Shown here piece after piece: positions 9,811-22,800 of a stretch of DNA of 64,000 bases; the stretch's first letter is position 1; each line of letters begins with the position of its first letter. Source of the stretch: Phalacrocorax aristotelis (taxonomy: Eukaryota > Chordata > Aves > Suliformes > Phalacrocoracidae); assembly GCF_949628215.1 (NCBI RefSeq), contig NC_134282.1:18952723-19016722 (forward strand), written 5' to 3'. Under the pieces are notes generated by a model, which was given only the letters and a program-made list of their open reading frames with translations, did no database searches and was not told the DNA's origin. A program made the position numbers and the translations under genes.

Positions 9811-12800
9811 AGATTTATGTGAAGACCTACTACTCACATATAGTGAAAATATTAAAATAAGGAATATTGAATTATTTTAAAACAGTTCCCTTGCTTTTCC
9901 CTTCCCTGTAAACTTCAGCCTAAGCTTTTCTGAAATAACTTTGCCTCACCATGCTTCAGCATGCCCACAACTCACACCTAGAGTAGGAAAACACACTGCC
10001 CATGGTGTCCAAAAGGCCAGGCTCAGACTAAGCATCTTGTTGGACCCAGCCTTACTCAGCAGGACCCGATTTGCCCTGCAGAAAGGTCTGGGAGAGCAGA
10101 CAACAGGCAGAAGGACAGCATCACTGCAAAAGTAGCAAGACACACAGGATACGCTGCAGCACTGCAATGCAAAGTATGCAGCAAAGAGAGGGGACCCTGC
10201 TAGTAACTGATTAGCCCCATATGTTTGAGAAGGCTTCATGTCAAATAAACTAATCATGGTAATGAGATCACAGATTTAAGACTGAATAATTTAATCCAAA
10301 TGGAGTACAATGCCAGACCTATACAGAAAAGATGTAGTATTAGATCTGTCACTGAGCTCCCCCCTTGGCTGAAGTGAGACAGCAACACTTATGACAACAC
10401 TGATCAGAGGGGCTGCAAGGGCAACAAATGTCACAGAAAACAGAGCCTTCAACACCTCTGTGCAGGCTGGGCAGACACCATGCCATGCCGCAACGCACAG
10501 AGTCAGTCTTTAGAAACTGCCAGTGACTGCTTCGAGAAGCAACCACTGAGGGACCTCAAAGCAAAGCTGCTGCTTGTTCAGTATGGTGGGCACCAAGCAA
10601 TCCCCATACAGAAGTGTCCTAGTGCATTTAGTTCTATAATAATGCGTTCGGTTTCTGCTTGCTCTAGACACAGCCATCTATGGGTTCCACAAAACATTAA
10701 GCTAGAAAACAACAGGGTTACAGAACATGAAGTAATAATCAATGACATGCTCGCCAAGTCTGACCACTCAGATTTAAAAAAAGGTTTAAGAAGTTTTTTT
10801 TAAAAAGTGGACTGGAGGGACGAGTATTTTGTGATTTTAAATTTGTCAGTATAGAAGTTCACTAGAATTTTAATATTTCACACTAGTTTCTTTTTTTCTT
10901 TTTCTTTTCTAAGTTTCATTGTAATCACCATTATTAATAGGTAATTTCAAGGCTAAATTTGTCTTAATTCTGGTAATTCTGAAGTGTATAAATCACACCC
11001 TCATTGACAGGATGCATGCATCAACAGCTTTCAGTCATCTTTCACTGTTAAAAAACTTGCAAACTTGGCAAATGATTCTGTGCACAAACAACAAGAAATA
11101 GATAGTGCTTGCTTCCTTTTAACCAGATGGGACTGGCTGGACAAAAAAAGAGGGGAAAAAACATACAAAGAAACCAAGTTCTGATGCACACAAGCAGCAA
11201 GTCAAGTTAGATAATTTCATCAGGTAACTCATTTTAAAGTCTCCAATAGCACTGAAACCTGAAAAATGGGTGGATAAATGACTGCTCAATAGCATACCTC
11301 AGTAAGTGCAATTTTTTGGTAAATATAAGAGTTATCCTGGAACTGTCAGAATTGGCTGATAAAACCATAAAGGTATTTAATTTCAAATTGCTTCTCTCAG
11401 ATTTTTTTCTATTTAACTCTTCAAGTGTAAGATTCATAGAAGCATGCTACCAAAATTATGTTCCTGGACCTTTGCTGTATCCACTTCTCTGCCCAAAAAA
11501 CTAAACAAACAGATTAAAAAGGCACACAGGCACACTCCTTGCCCTCTGATGTCTTCTCCCCTTCCACACTTTCTGGAAAGCATCTGCACACACAGCCCAC
11601 TAAAGCAGGAGAGCTGCATGGTACTGCACAGAGAAGTCAAGTAGCGGTTGCTCAGAAAAGTAAAGCAAGCAAATGCTGCAGTGTCGCTGCTTGTCTGCAG
11701 CCCCCCTGAAACTGCCCTATAGATCATGTTTGAATCTGAACTTATTAAAATCCACTAAAGCAAAAAAAAGCCAAATGCTCATCTTGAACGTTTTTCAAGA
11801 CTGAACAATACAAGATTGTATTTAACAGATTTTCTTTTATTAACCCACAAAAAAAAAAATCAAACTCATTAGAATATTGACTGAAATGAGTGTCCATACC
11901 TGTAACTCTCAGAGAGTTTTTTGAAGTTTAAAGGAAGTCAGAGGAGTTTTTAAGAAGCCCATGGACAGCATTAAACCTTTATATTTCATGATCATCGAGT
12001 CCAATCAATAACCTTGATTTTGCTGAAAAGTTTTGAGCTGGAAACTGCAGACTGGAAAATTCAGCAAGCCTGCTCAGAGAAATTATTATAAAATTTTAAA
12101 ACAGACAACTTGTACAATTGCATGGATTCCCTTAATACCCTATGCTTACTTGAAGATATAACAGTAGCTGAATTCTTGATCAAAGTATTGAAAAATACAA
12201 TATAATATATCAGCCAATAAATAAAAAAAAATCACTATACAAAGTAAGGCTTCATACAGACACCCCACGGGGCACCAAATAATCGAGAGATGGAGAAAGC
12301 TGTTTTACAATCACAGTATAAAGGATGTAAACGACTGTAACTAAGGCTTATGTCCAGCCAAAAGATGGTATTTAGGACCAAAGTCTGAAGCACCACACAC
12401 ACTAAAACGACTCAACCTTGGAAGTCCACATATGTTGGAGTCCTGCACCTTCTTTCCTTTGCCTCCTAAATCCCGAAGGAGATGGTTCCTGGTGATTCAC
12501 TTAGCAGACAGAGGCACCCAAAGTCATCTCCAGGTTCACTACTGCAACTTGCTTTGGCGCTTCTAAATCAGCAAGATCTCCAATTTCTACATTGCCTAGT
12601 GGCTGAAAAAGCAAGGAATAGAAGCAGCTTTAAGAGAAAACAGATTTTACCATCCCAACAGGAGTAGATAAAATGGGAGATGAGGTCTGAAATCCTGTCC
12701 CAAATGAATAATAATAATTTTAAAAAATTATCTGAAAGGAAACTGAAGAGATTACCTAAATCCATCATCCTGTCCCAAAAAACCAGAATTATGCCATTTC

Positions 12801-13802
12801 TGTTTGCTTTCCAGTGGTGGTGATTTCCAAAACTTTCCGTGCAACCTACTGTAGTCCATAGATTACATCAAAGTCAGTGAGTAACACATCAGAAAAGTAA
12901 GCCTCTTTTTAAGTTAAAATTTGCTACACATCAGTACAAACCTCTCCTGTGAAGCTTATAGGACCACAAATCAATAAAGATTAAAAGTTTTGCCTCTTCC
13001 TTCAGTTTATTTGTTCTTTTTCACAGACAAAATAGAACCGCTGCATTTTTTTCACCTCCAAGATTTGCGCCAGGAATTTTTAATGCTTAGCATAAAAAAG
13101 TAAAATAAAAGAAATAAAATTTATAAAACACCATACAATTCACCGGACAGAACAATAATCTCTCCATTGTATTCTGCATAACGTCATAACTTAACCCAGA
13201 ATATGATAAAAGGGGAAAGTAGATATTCTCCTAATACTTAAATTACACCTCTTTTTTAAGGCATTAATTTAGCTTTCTCCTGCATAAATTCAATTCTTTT
13301 TCATCTCAGAGACCATATCCTAGCAGACAGGTATTGTGTAGATGTTTCTTCTTCTAGAAAAGAGACCACATAATAAGTGTAGTATTTCAGAAAGATAAGA
13401 AGTAATGCATTCTGCTGTTTAACTGCAGGAAACTGCACAAGGTGTTACCATTATGCAAAACGCTTGATATCTTTGGACAGCTGCTCAATAATTAGCATTT
13501 TGACACAGTATCAATACTAAGGAGGAACAAAATTCTAAGTGAAAAAAGAGACAGGTAACAATTACAGATCGTAAAAGAGAGTAGGTGTGGCTTGGCTAAC
13601 TGCAAGGAATCACGTATTTCAGTTTTCTAAGGACTTCAGCTTGGGAAAGCATTAGACTGTCAGAGAGAGAGGGGGGCATAGCTAAAGCAGACATACATTC
13701 TTTAAAAAGAGTTTGACTTCAGTAGAAGCTCATCTACAAAACTCTAAATTTTCATATTAAAAAAACCCAAAACAGACCCTGAGAAGTTAAAATTTAGATA
13801 AG
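9811..13802. other. Unassigned region upstream of the CYP2 gene
   Basis: No exon that joins to the P450 gene or any other recognised protein was found in this 4 kb. A short CR1-like phrase (atcatcgagtccaat) occurs near 11992 but is too short to call. The P450 core promoter should lie just upstream of 13803. I see no CpG island and no convincing TATA box at a standard spacing. Confidence 0.4.
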
Positions 13803-16800
13803 ATGTTGGGGATTGCTGAGGTTTTTGTAGCTCTAGCATTATGTCTCCTGATTTTGCAGTTCCTGAAGATGCAATGGATGCGTACCCAGCTTCCTCCAGG
13901 ACCAGTTCCCCTCCCAATCATTGGAAATCTGTGGCTGTTGGACTTCAAACTTCGTCGAGAAACTCTCATTAAGGTATTTATTTATCTCTACGGTTGAAAA
14001 TCAGTCTTAATCTGTTTTTAAGTTAAATTGTACATTGCATAAGAATAGTCTAAACTTGAAATTACTTTTTTTAAACCTCAAGCCTGACTATCAGCCAATT
14101 TCAAAGAATCCAAGGACCCTGCATTAATAAAAATATTTCTGAGTTAGCACCATAATTGCTTTACTCCTTGTTATTTTCTTTCTCTTTTGAATATGGTAAC
14201 ATGCATAATATTATCACAAGCACTGTAAATATCATCATATTCCATGGACAGCTTTATTCTTTATTTCTGCGTTGATACCTAGCCTGTAAACCACCTCTAG
14301 TAGAACTTCCTTCGCCTGAGACCAAAGACTGGAGTGTCTCCAGGCCACAATTGGTCCGATCTCCATTAGAAGACCAAACATATACTCTAAACTGACTCTT
14401 CTTTCCTTATTTGCCCAGCAAAGAGATTTATTGTCTGCAGTAAACTAAAACAAAGCAAGAAAATTTAATTGCTGTTACATTCACAGTGTGATTCCTTTAT
14501 AAACCAATTAAAACTATTTTAAAAAGTAAGGAACTTGATTCAAAAAGTTTGAGGAAATACAATAGAAAAAAATAAGAAAAATCACATAGAAGCTATAGGA
14601 AAGAATGCAAAAACATTGCTTTGCTTTCTTCAGAAGTTAGAGGCAAGAAAATACAATCATTTTGGTTCATTAATAAAATAAACAGGTCTAGGATTTTGGC
14701 TGTATTCAAGTGTTCTTTGATTCTGATCTGACAGAGAAGACCTCTGTTTCTCTTTCTGTGGAACTTTCAGAGGTGGGCTTCTGAGAGAATCATAGAATCA
14801 GTTAGGCTGGAAAAGACCCTTAAGATCATCGAGTCCAACCATAATTTCTCAAGTCTGTATTTGAACCAGTGTAAATTGTTAGTATTTACAAAGCCCAGGG
14901 ACAAGAATTCCAACAACTTCCCTGAATGTTATATGAGGAAGTAAATTTTTATTCGTTTTGGATCTGCCATTTGCTATTTTGATGTTATATAGTTCCCATA
15001 TGGAGGAAAAAAGTGAACCATTCCTTATTCACATTCTGTACGTCACTCACCACTGTGCAGACTCCAGCCAGGTCACCAGTCACTGAGTTTTTTTACAGTA
15101 AAAAAATATTAAACCTTGTGAAGTCATTCTTCACAAGGAAACTATGCCATACTTTGGGTGACCCATCTCACCGGCTCTTATCTTTTGCAGTTTACTATAT
15201 CATTCTTTAAACAGAATAAGAATGCAACATATCATTCAAGGTATGGACATCCCACCCCTTTATAGAATAGCAGTGATGATATTTTCTGGTTTGTTCATTA
15301 CATAAACTTTCCACTGGCTCCTCTTGTTTGTTTTAAGAAGGGGGTTGTTTGCATTATTGTAATATCATTGTATGGATAGCCTTTCTTAGGATTGTCCACT
15401 GACACACTAACACAACTTTCCTGAATAATAATAGACAATTCAGAGCCCTTCATATTTCCTCATCAATTATCAATTTCACCTGCTGATTTGTCTCCCACCC
15501 ACTCAGCATCATGAGATTCTTAAGAAAATTTTCACTGTCTCTGTCTTCACTACCCTGTTATCCTGGTTTCAGCTGAGATAATTTTCCTCCTAGTTGCTGG
15601 TACAGTATTGTGTTTTTGATCAAGGACTTTTCAGCTTCCCATGCTCAGCCAGTGAGGAGGTGCACAAGGAGCTGGGAGGGGACACAGCCAGGACAGCTGA
15701 CCCCAACTGGCCAAAGGGATATTCCACACCATATCATGTCATGCTTACTATATAAACTGGGAAGGGTTGGCTGGGGAGTAGCAATTGCTGCTCGGGGATG
15801 GATGGGGCATTGGTTGGCAGGTGGTGAATGGCTGCATCTCTTGTTTTTCCTGGGTTTTGTTTTTCTCTCTCTTTCTACTGTTTTCCTTTTCATTACTGTT
15901 ATTACTACTTTTTTTTTTTTTCTTCATTTCACTCATCAAACTGTTCTTATCTCAACCCATGAGTTTCCTTTCTTTTGCCTTTCCAATTCTGACCCCATTC
16001 CACTGGGGAGGAGGAAGGTGAGTGAGCAGCTGCGTGGTGCTTAGTTGCTGACTGCAGTTAAACCACAACACCTGGATAACATTTGACATACAGAAAACAA
16101 TCACCTCAGTACACATCTGTTTTCCCAGCTCATTTAAAAAGACACCAAAATTGAATTTGCCCCATGAATGGAACAACAAAGCTCAGGAGGCAGCTGCACA
16201 CTCAAAAAAACACAGACAAATTCAGCCTTTTTATATAACAACATACATTTACCTTCCACATCCTGGTAGCTGCTTCCCTCTGCGTACAACATAGGATAGC
16301 AACAGATACACTCATCGGTTTCCCGACAGATAGAACCTAGCCTTAAGGACTCTGCCTGAGAGATGTCCATAGTGTCTATTCCATGAAGCAGGATTGTCTT
16401 CTGCTTCCAAAGCACGTTACAACAGAAGGCTAAATTGTTCTGAAACCTGTAATTCAATTAGATGTCAGCAAACGGGTTTAGTTACAACTACAGAAAACTC
16501 TTAAAATTAGTATTTAATTGTATGCATTCCCTGATTTGTATTTATTAATTTAGTGTTATTAACTCTTCAGTTAACCAACATCTACGGAAAAATCTACACA
16601 CTGTGGATGGGACAGACACCTATGGTTGTACTAAATGGATACAAAGCAGTAAGGGATGGCATCGTCACCCATTCAGAGGAAACTTCTGGAAGACCTCTCA
16701 CCCCATTCTACAGGGATATGATGGGCGAGAAAGGTACAAGATGATGCAAAATACTGAAATATGAACAAGACATAAAGACGACACTTTCCTACATATACAC

Positions 16801-19800
16801 ACATACATGAGTTACTGCTATACAAGTACATAACTGGGCTTACACAGCAAAAAGGTACCATGAAGAGTCAGCATATTAGGAAAAGGAATAAACAAAAATT
16901 TCTCCTCTTAAAAAGGATACTACTGACTTTTCTTCTTCCCAATAGATTCAAAGGAATATTTGCCTAGAGGACTCACCCTTCAGTTTTATCACTTCTAAAA
17001 CAGAAGACTGTCCATGTAGAAGACATTTGTAGACAAAGCTGCTGTGTCCTTACCAAAAACCCACTACCTCTCAGTTCCCAGGGTCACATTTATAAGCAGC
17101 TATATAGCCAGGAGTCACAAAAACCTAAGTTAGAGACCAAAAGTCAGTATTGAATTAATTGTATCTTCTTTGTTAGTAAAATATAACCTAATCTAAATTT
17201 AATTTGCCTCCTGCAGTGACAGGATTTCCCATCCCAGAAAAGAAATAAATGTTTTTGTGTTCTTCAGGTATCTTTCTGACAAGCGGGCACACCTGGAAGC
17301 AACAGAGACGCTTTGGCATGACAATTATAAGAAGCCTGGCACTCAGTAAGAACAATTTGGAGCATGAAATTCAAACAGAGGCCTGTAATCTTGTAGACAT
17401 CTTTGCAAACACAAAAGGTAAATTCACTAGATGAACACTTAGAGCTTTTCCTGAAATATAGGAGATTAGGGCAGTAAAAGTTTCACAATATATTTTTACA
17501 AGTACTATAGATATTTCTCATCTTAGTGGGACTTTTACTGGCTTAATTGCATTCTTTGCAAAAAATGTTTTGTCTGCACAGCAGACAATACAAAATTGTT
17601 TTTTTTGAAATAAGCATCGTAAAAATGTTTATTATCAACACAGTATTGGAGACAGCTGGTAACAATTCTTATGTTCAAGGAGTATAGGAAAACCCCATGT
17701 TCTTCTCCATAAAATACACAATTTGTGACCTGCTGCGAGTCGTTCTAGGACAGCAGGCCTTTAGGATTTGGCAGAGAACCCAACACAAGGAACGTTTCAT
17801 CCACTTGTCCAAAAAATTTCTTTTTAAGGTTTGGATTAAATAGAAACCAACAGAATTTTTAGCAAGACGCCAAAATAAAGCAATTAAATATAAATATTCT
17901 GAACGGACAAATCCCTCACCCACATCACGTTCCATACTGATGTGAAAACACAGAGAAGTTGCCTAAGGTCTCCCTCCAGCTCTCCTTGCAGTAGACAGAG
18001 CAAAATGGCACATCTCTCTTCTGAGAGCAACATACTTGCAAATATTTAAAATGTAAGAGATGAACAAACTGTCGACTCTGAGTCCCTGTACAGCTGCCCA
18101 AATCTTTACCTTCCATGAAATCCTTCCTCAATTTTAAACACAATAATTGTATTTACTCTTTCCAAGAAGGACTACAAGCACTGGACTTAAGTCAGAGACG
18201 CATAATCTACCATTTTCCATAGTAGTATAATTCTCGATTTTCTCTTTTCTCAATTTAACCCTTTTTATTTAATGGGAGCTCTTTTCTATCCCTTTATGCA
18301 AGCTTTGCTTTTCAGTCTGTGGGGAAAAAATAAACAATTCAACTGTAAAGCTGTCCTTGAAAACCAAAAGGAGACAAGTCATTTCAACATGACTAAGAAA
18401 CAAAAACTTCAATTTTTTTTCTGTTTTGGGGGAAGGTTTGTTTGATTTTTAATTGCCAAACTTAAATATCTGCCTCCAGATTTGAAGGCATATGTTCTAA
18501 TGAATTGCTTGTATTTTCACAGAACCCAGATCACAAGTCAAAGAGGGGAAAAGAGACCTCTCAAAACGGATAATTGCTATCTTTTACAAGAGTAAAAAGC
18601 AGATTGAAAATAAAGGTTCCCTGCACTGAAAATCCATATAGCTAATTTGTATTAAACTAGAGTTTACTTGTGTGAAATTTATCAAAGTAGTCTGATCAAC
18701 TATTATTTTTACCATTTAAAAAAAAAAAAAAGTCTTCCTCTTCCTCATTTTTCTCACTATAGTCTATTCAGAAATATTCATAGTATCTACTCTATATTCA
18801 CAGGCAAACCTTTCGACCCCCACACTTCGATTGTCCATGCTATTGCAAATATAATTTCTGCTGTGGTTTTTGGTCATTGCTTCTCCAGTGAGGATGAATC
18901 TTTCAGCAAGCTTATCAAAGCTATTTATTTTGTGATCTACTTTCAAGCTACTGTCTGGGGCAGGGTAAGAATCTAATTTTCTTGTCTTTTTGCTTGAAGT
19001 CCATTTGCATTTCACAAGTCAAAACAAATAAAAAGTCACTATTATTCCCAAACATTTCCATACTATTATTCTGAGCCACTGTGCAGTAATAAACTCATAC
19101 GTGCCTTGTGTGTGTCATTACTGCCTTATATTCCTTCTTTATGTCAGTAAATCATGTCCTAAAATTTAAATTCTAGATTACTGGTTTTCAGATTTCCAAA
19201 ACATATGTTTCAAATGAGTAATCATTTGCAGAGTACTGTGTATGTAAGATTCTTAAATCTTAAAATCAGAGCAACTTTTAAAATCTAATTTTCATTTTCT
19301 CTTGAGAATACAGAAGTGCATTTAATAGGAACTAAGCCTTCAAAGTCCTATTCTTTTGAGAAGATATCTTGCTTCTCATGTAATTCATATTACCACCAAG
19401 ATCTGAGTTATTCTGAACTTCCCATAAGATACAAGTGACAATTTGTTGTGCAGATTTTGGCACACTGGCACTCTCTAACACTATCAGGTTCCCCAACACT
19501 TTCCTACAGAGATGTCTTTAAAAAAAAAATCAGAGTAAAAATCAAGGTTGAGAAAATCTGCTTGTGACCCACATTCAGCCTTCAATGACTCTGATTCACC
19601 CATTTTTCAGGAGCCCCTGTTGCATTATTAGGTATGCATCCAAAAAGTAAAATAGAATCATTCTCCTGCTCTCCTGTAACCTGATGTCCAGTATTACACA
19701 ATGTTGACATTTTGGTCAGCTGATGGGGATGGAGAAGTCTGCACTGGCCTATACATCCTTAATCACAGGCCATAAATAAAACAAAGGCTCCGCCAGTAGT

Positions 19801-22800
19801 CCTAGAGAATGAAGTCCATTCACAAAACATATAATACAAAGAAATGCATTTTTTTTCCCCTCAACAGATACACATGCCAGCTTCTCCTGGAGGAAAGCCT
19901 TCTAAGACTGAGCAGTCAAGTCAGCTCCTACATCTTTTCAGTCTTCTATTTAAGGACAGAAAGTGTGGTTATTGAATATTGACAACTTGGTCATAACAAT
20001 TTAGACTGCTGCATATTACTAATAGCTTATTAACAAATATCACACAAGTTTTCCTCAATACCAGTTCACTTAGAGGGCAATGTAAAGGTTTCATAGTCCC
20101 TTTTAGAAACGTAGAACAATTTATATTGGAAAGGCCCTCTGCATGTCAGCTAATCCAACTCTGTGCTCAAAGCAGGCCTAAGTAGATCAGAATGTTTACG
20201 AATTTGTCTGGTCAAGTCTTGAAGTCTGCAAGTAGGGAGGTTTCACACAGACCCTCTGGGAAACCTGTTTGCAGTGTTTAATCTCTCACTGACTTGAGTT
20301 TATTGCCTCTCATCCTAATTAGGAGCCCATGCGTTGCAGCGACTTCACAGAGTTATCAGGAAATCAGAACTGTGTTCTCATTTTTTAAAAAAGCGCATGT
20401 TTCTTCCTTTTTGTTTAAAATCACAGATGTATGATGCTTTCCCATGGCTTATGCGCTGTCTCCCAGGACCTCATCAGAAGGTGTTTGCATACAATGACTT
20501 CATGCACAATTTAGTTATGAAGGAGGTCCAGGCTCATGAGAGACAGAATGCAGGTGATCCACAGGATCTCATTGACTTCTACCTAGCTCAAATAACAAAA
20601 GTAAGTATCTGTTTATCACACTATCCCCTCCTTGTTCTCAATGCCTGCTACAAATATTTGCTGTTCAAGTAACTGCTCTGCAATTTTGGTATACATACTG
20701 GAATTGTTTAGCACTGAAGATTTTTGTTTTGGTAGGCTGCTCACTGTTCCAGTCAATGACAATTTCTGCATGACCAATGAAATATTTGAAATTATCCACT
20801 TCATAGTCTTCTTGCGAATGTGTCCTACAGACCAAAGATGACCCTGCTTCTACATTTAATAAAGACAATATGGTTCAGACTGCCGTTGATCTTTTGCTGG
20901 GAGGGACAGAAACAACAAGCACCACCCTTCTCTGGGCACTGCTCTATATGGTACAGTACCCAGAAATACAAGGTGAGCAAAAGCATTATCAAAGATAACT
21001 GCATTCAACACTACATCATAATGAACATCATTAAAGCTAAGTATTAGCTCAATCACTTGCAATACATCAAAATAACCCTTAGCAATGAATAGTGGTACAT
21101 CAACAACTGAGACCTAGAAAATGAAGGTTTAATAAATTGTACAAACATGTGTTTTCCCCACCAGTTAACTAAGAAGCAACACTAGCAGCAATTAGTAGTA
21201 GCCAGTTTTCTCTCACTAGAAGGGGATGGCAGAGACAGAATAACAAGCTAAAGACATTTCATATGCAACCTCGTCTCTTCCTAAACTTCAAAGTAGAAAA
21301 GCTTTAAAAAGATACCTGGCCTAATGTGTATTTATAAACATAACAGAAGTTACATCTGTAATTTCAAATTTTAATCCTTTTTTTGAAACCTAGAACTGTA
21401 TTATCCTCATCACCAAGTGGAACATCTCTTAAATAAGAGATCATCTTGCACTTTGGGGATATGCACTTCCTCGATCAATTGAAACCAACACAGCAGGCAA
21501 ACCACATTCCAATGCATTTCATAGCAACATGATTTCTTTTTTTTCTCCAGTCCTGGACTACACTCATACAGAAATCTGCAGGGAAAAGGGGAAAAAAATT
21601 AAAATATTTTCATGTCTCTGCAGAAAAGGTTCAAAGAGAGATAGAGGCTGTTCTGGAACCCTCCCATCTCATCAGCTATGAGGACCGTAAAAAATTGCCA
21701 TATACAAATGCTGTGATTCATGAGGCTTTGCGGTACAGCAACGTTACATCTGTTGGGGTCCCTCGACAATGTGTGAGGAATACAACTTTGCTGGGTTTTC
21801 GCATTAAAAAGGTAAAGAGTATACCTCCATTTTTCTTAAAGCCCTGAGCTATTAATATTTAGCATTTATATAACATCAGCTTCTACAATTCCTAACTTTG
21901 CATAGAGAGCACATGGCAATATGTCACAGACATGAAACAAAGCTGAGGGCTAAGACTATATTAGCAGATGCAAAAGGAAGCTTGCGAAAAGACAAACAGC
22001 ATAGGTAGCAAATGTAAGGAGAACTGAAGTCCTTCTTCCTACTAGCCAAAAAGGGATGATGCCTGGGCATCAAAGCAGAATGTGTATTTCAAGGAATGAT
22101 GAAGAAATGAGATTTAATGATTGTCAAGCCAGCTAACAACACAAGGGAGAAGGCTGGAGCAACCTATAGTCATCCCTGACAAAACAAACAAATGAACACA
22201 CACACACACAAAACCCACACGCTTAAGATGATGGCAGCTGAGTACAGCAACAGATCTGACAGTCATGTTGGCAGGATACAAATGTCCCAAATATACTAAG
22301 CATAAAATTGATGTGATGGAATTGAAAGACCCAGTGAAGAGTACAAAACACAAAAATGAAGGTGTTGTTATTAGTCTGGCAAGTCTGTAAAACAATCGAA
22401 GCTCCACTACAGTTTAGTGCATGAAGACACTTCAGTAGTCCTGACATAAGACAACTTACACAAAGGCAAACATGTAATAAGTTACGGCAAAAAGAAGATA
22501 AAATGTGCATCATGTCATTGTCATGCTTGGATGTGCACAAGAGAAGATCAAGTTGAATTGAAACACTGGGCTGCAAACACAGGATGGCCTATTATCTATT
22601 AGAGACAACCATCATACCTGGAAAAATATAATCTCTGTTTCTTCTTGCAGGGCACACTCGTACTGCCAAATCTGCACTCCGTCGTGTATGACTCTGAGTA
22701 CTGGGCAACGCCTTGGCAGTTCAACCCAAATCATTTTCTTGATTTGGATGGCAACTTTGTGAACAAAGAGGCATTCTTGCCTTTCTCAGCAGGTAATGCC

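Noticed and set aside
11985-12005. CR1-like phrase near 11992
   Set aside because: Only about 15-20 bases match. Too short to call a repeat copy without alignment.
15610-16044. 144-codon ORF in P450 intron 1
   Set aside because: It lies entirely within the solo ERVL LTR and has LTR, not protein-coding, composition.
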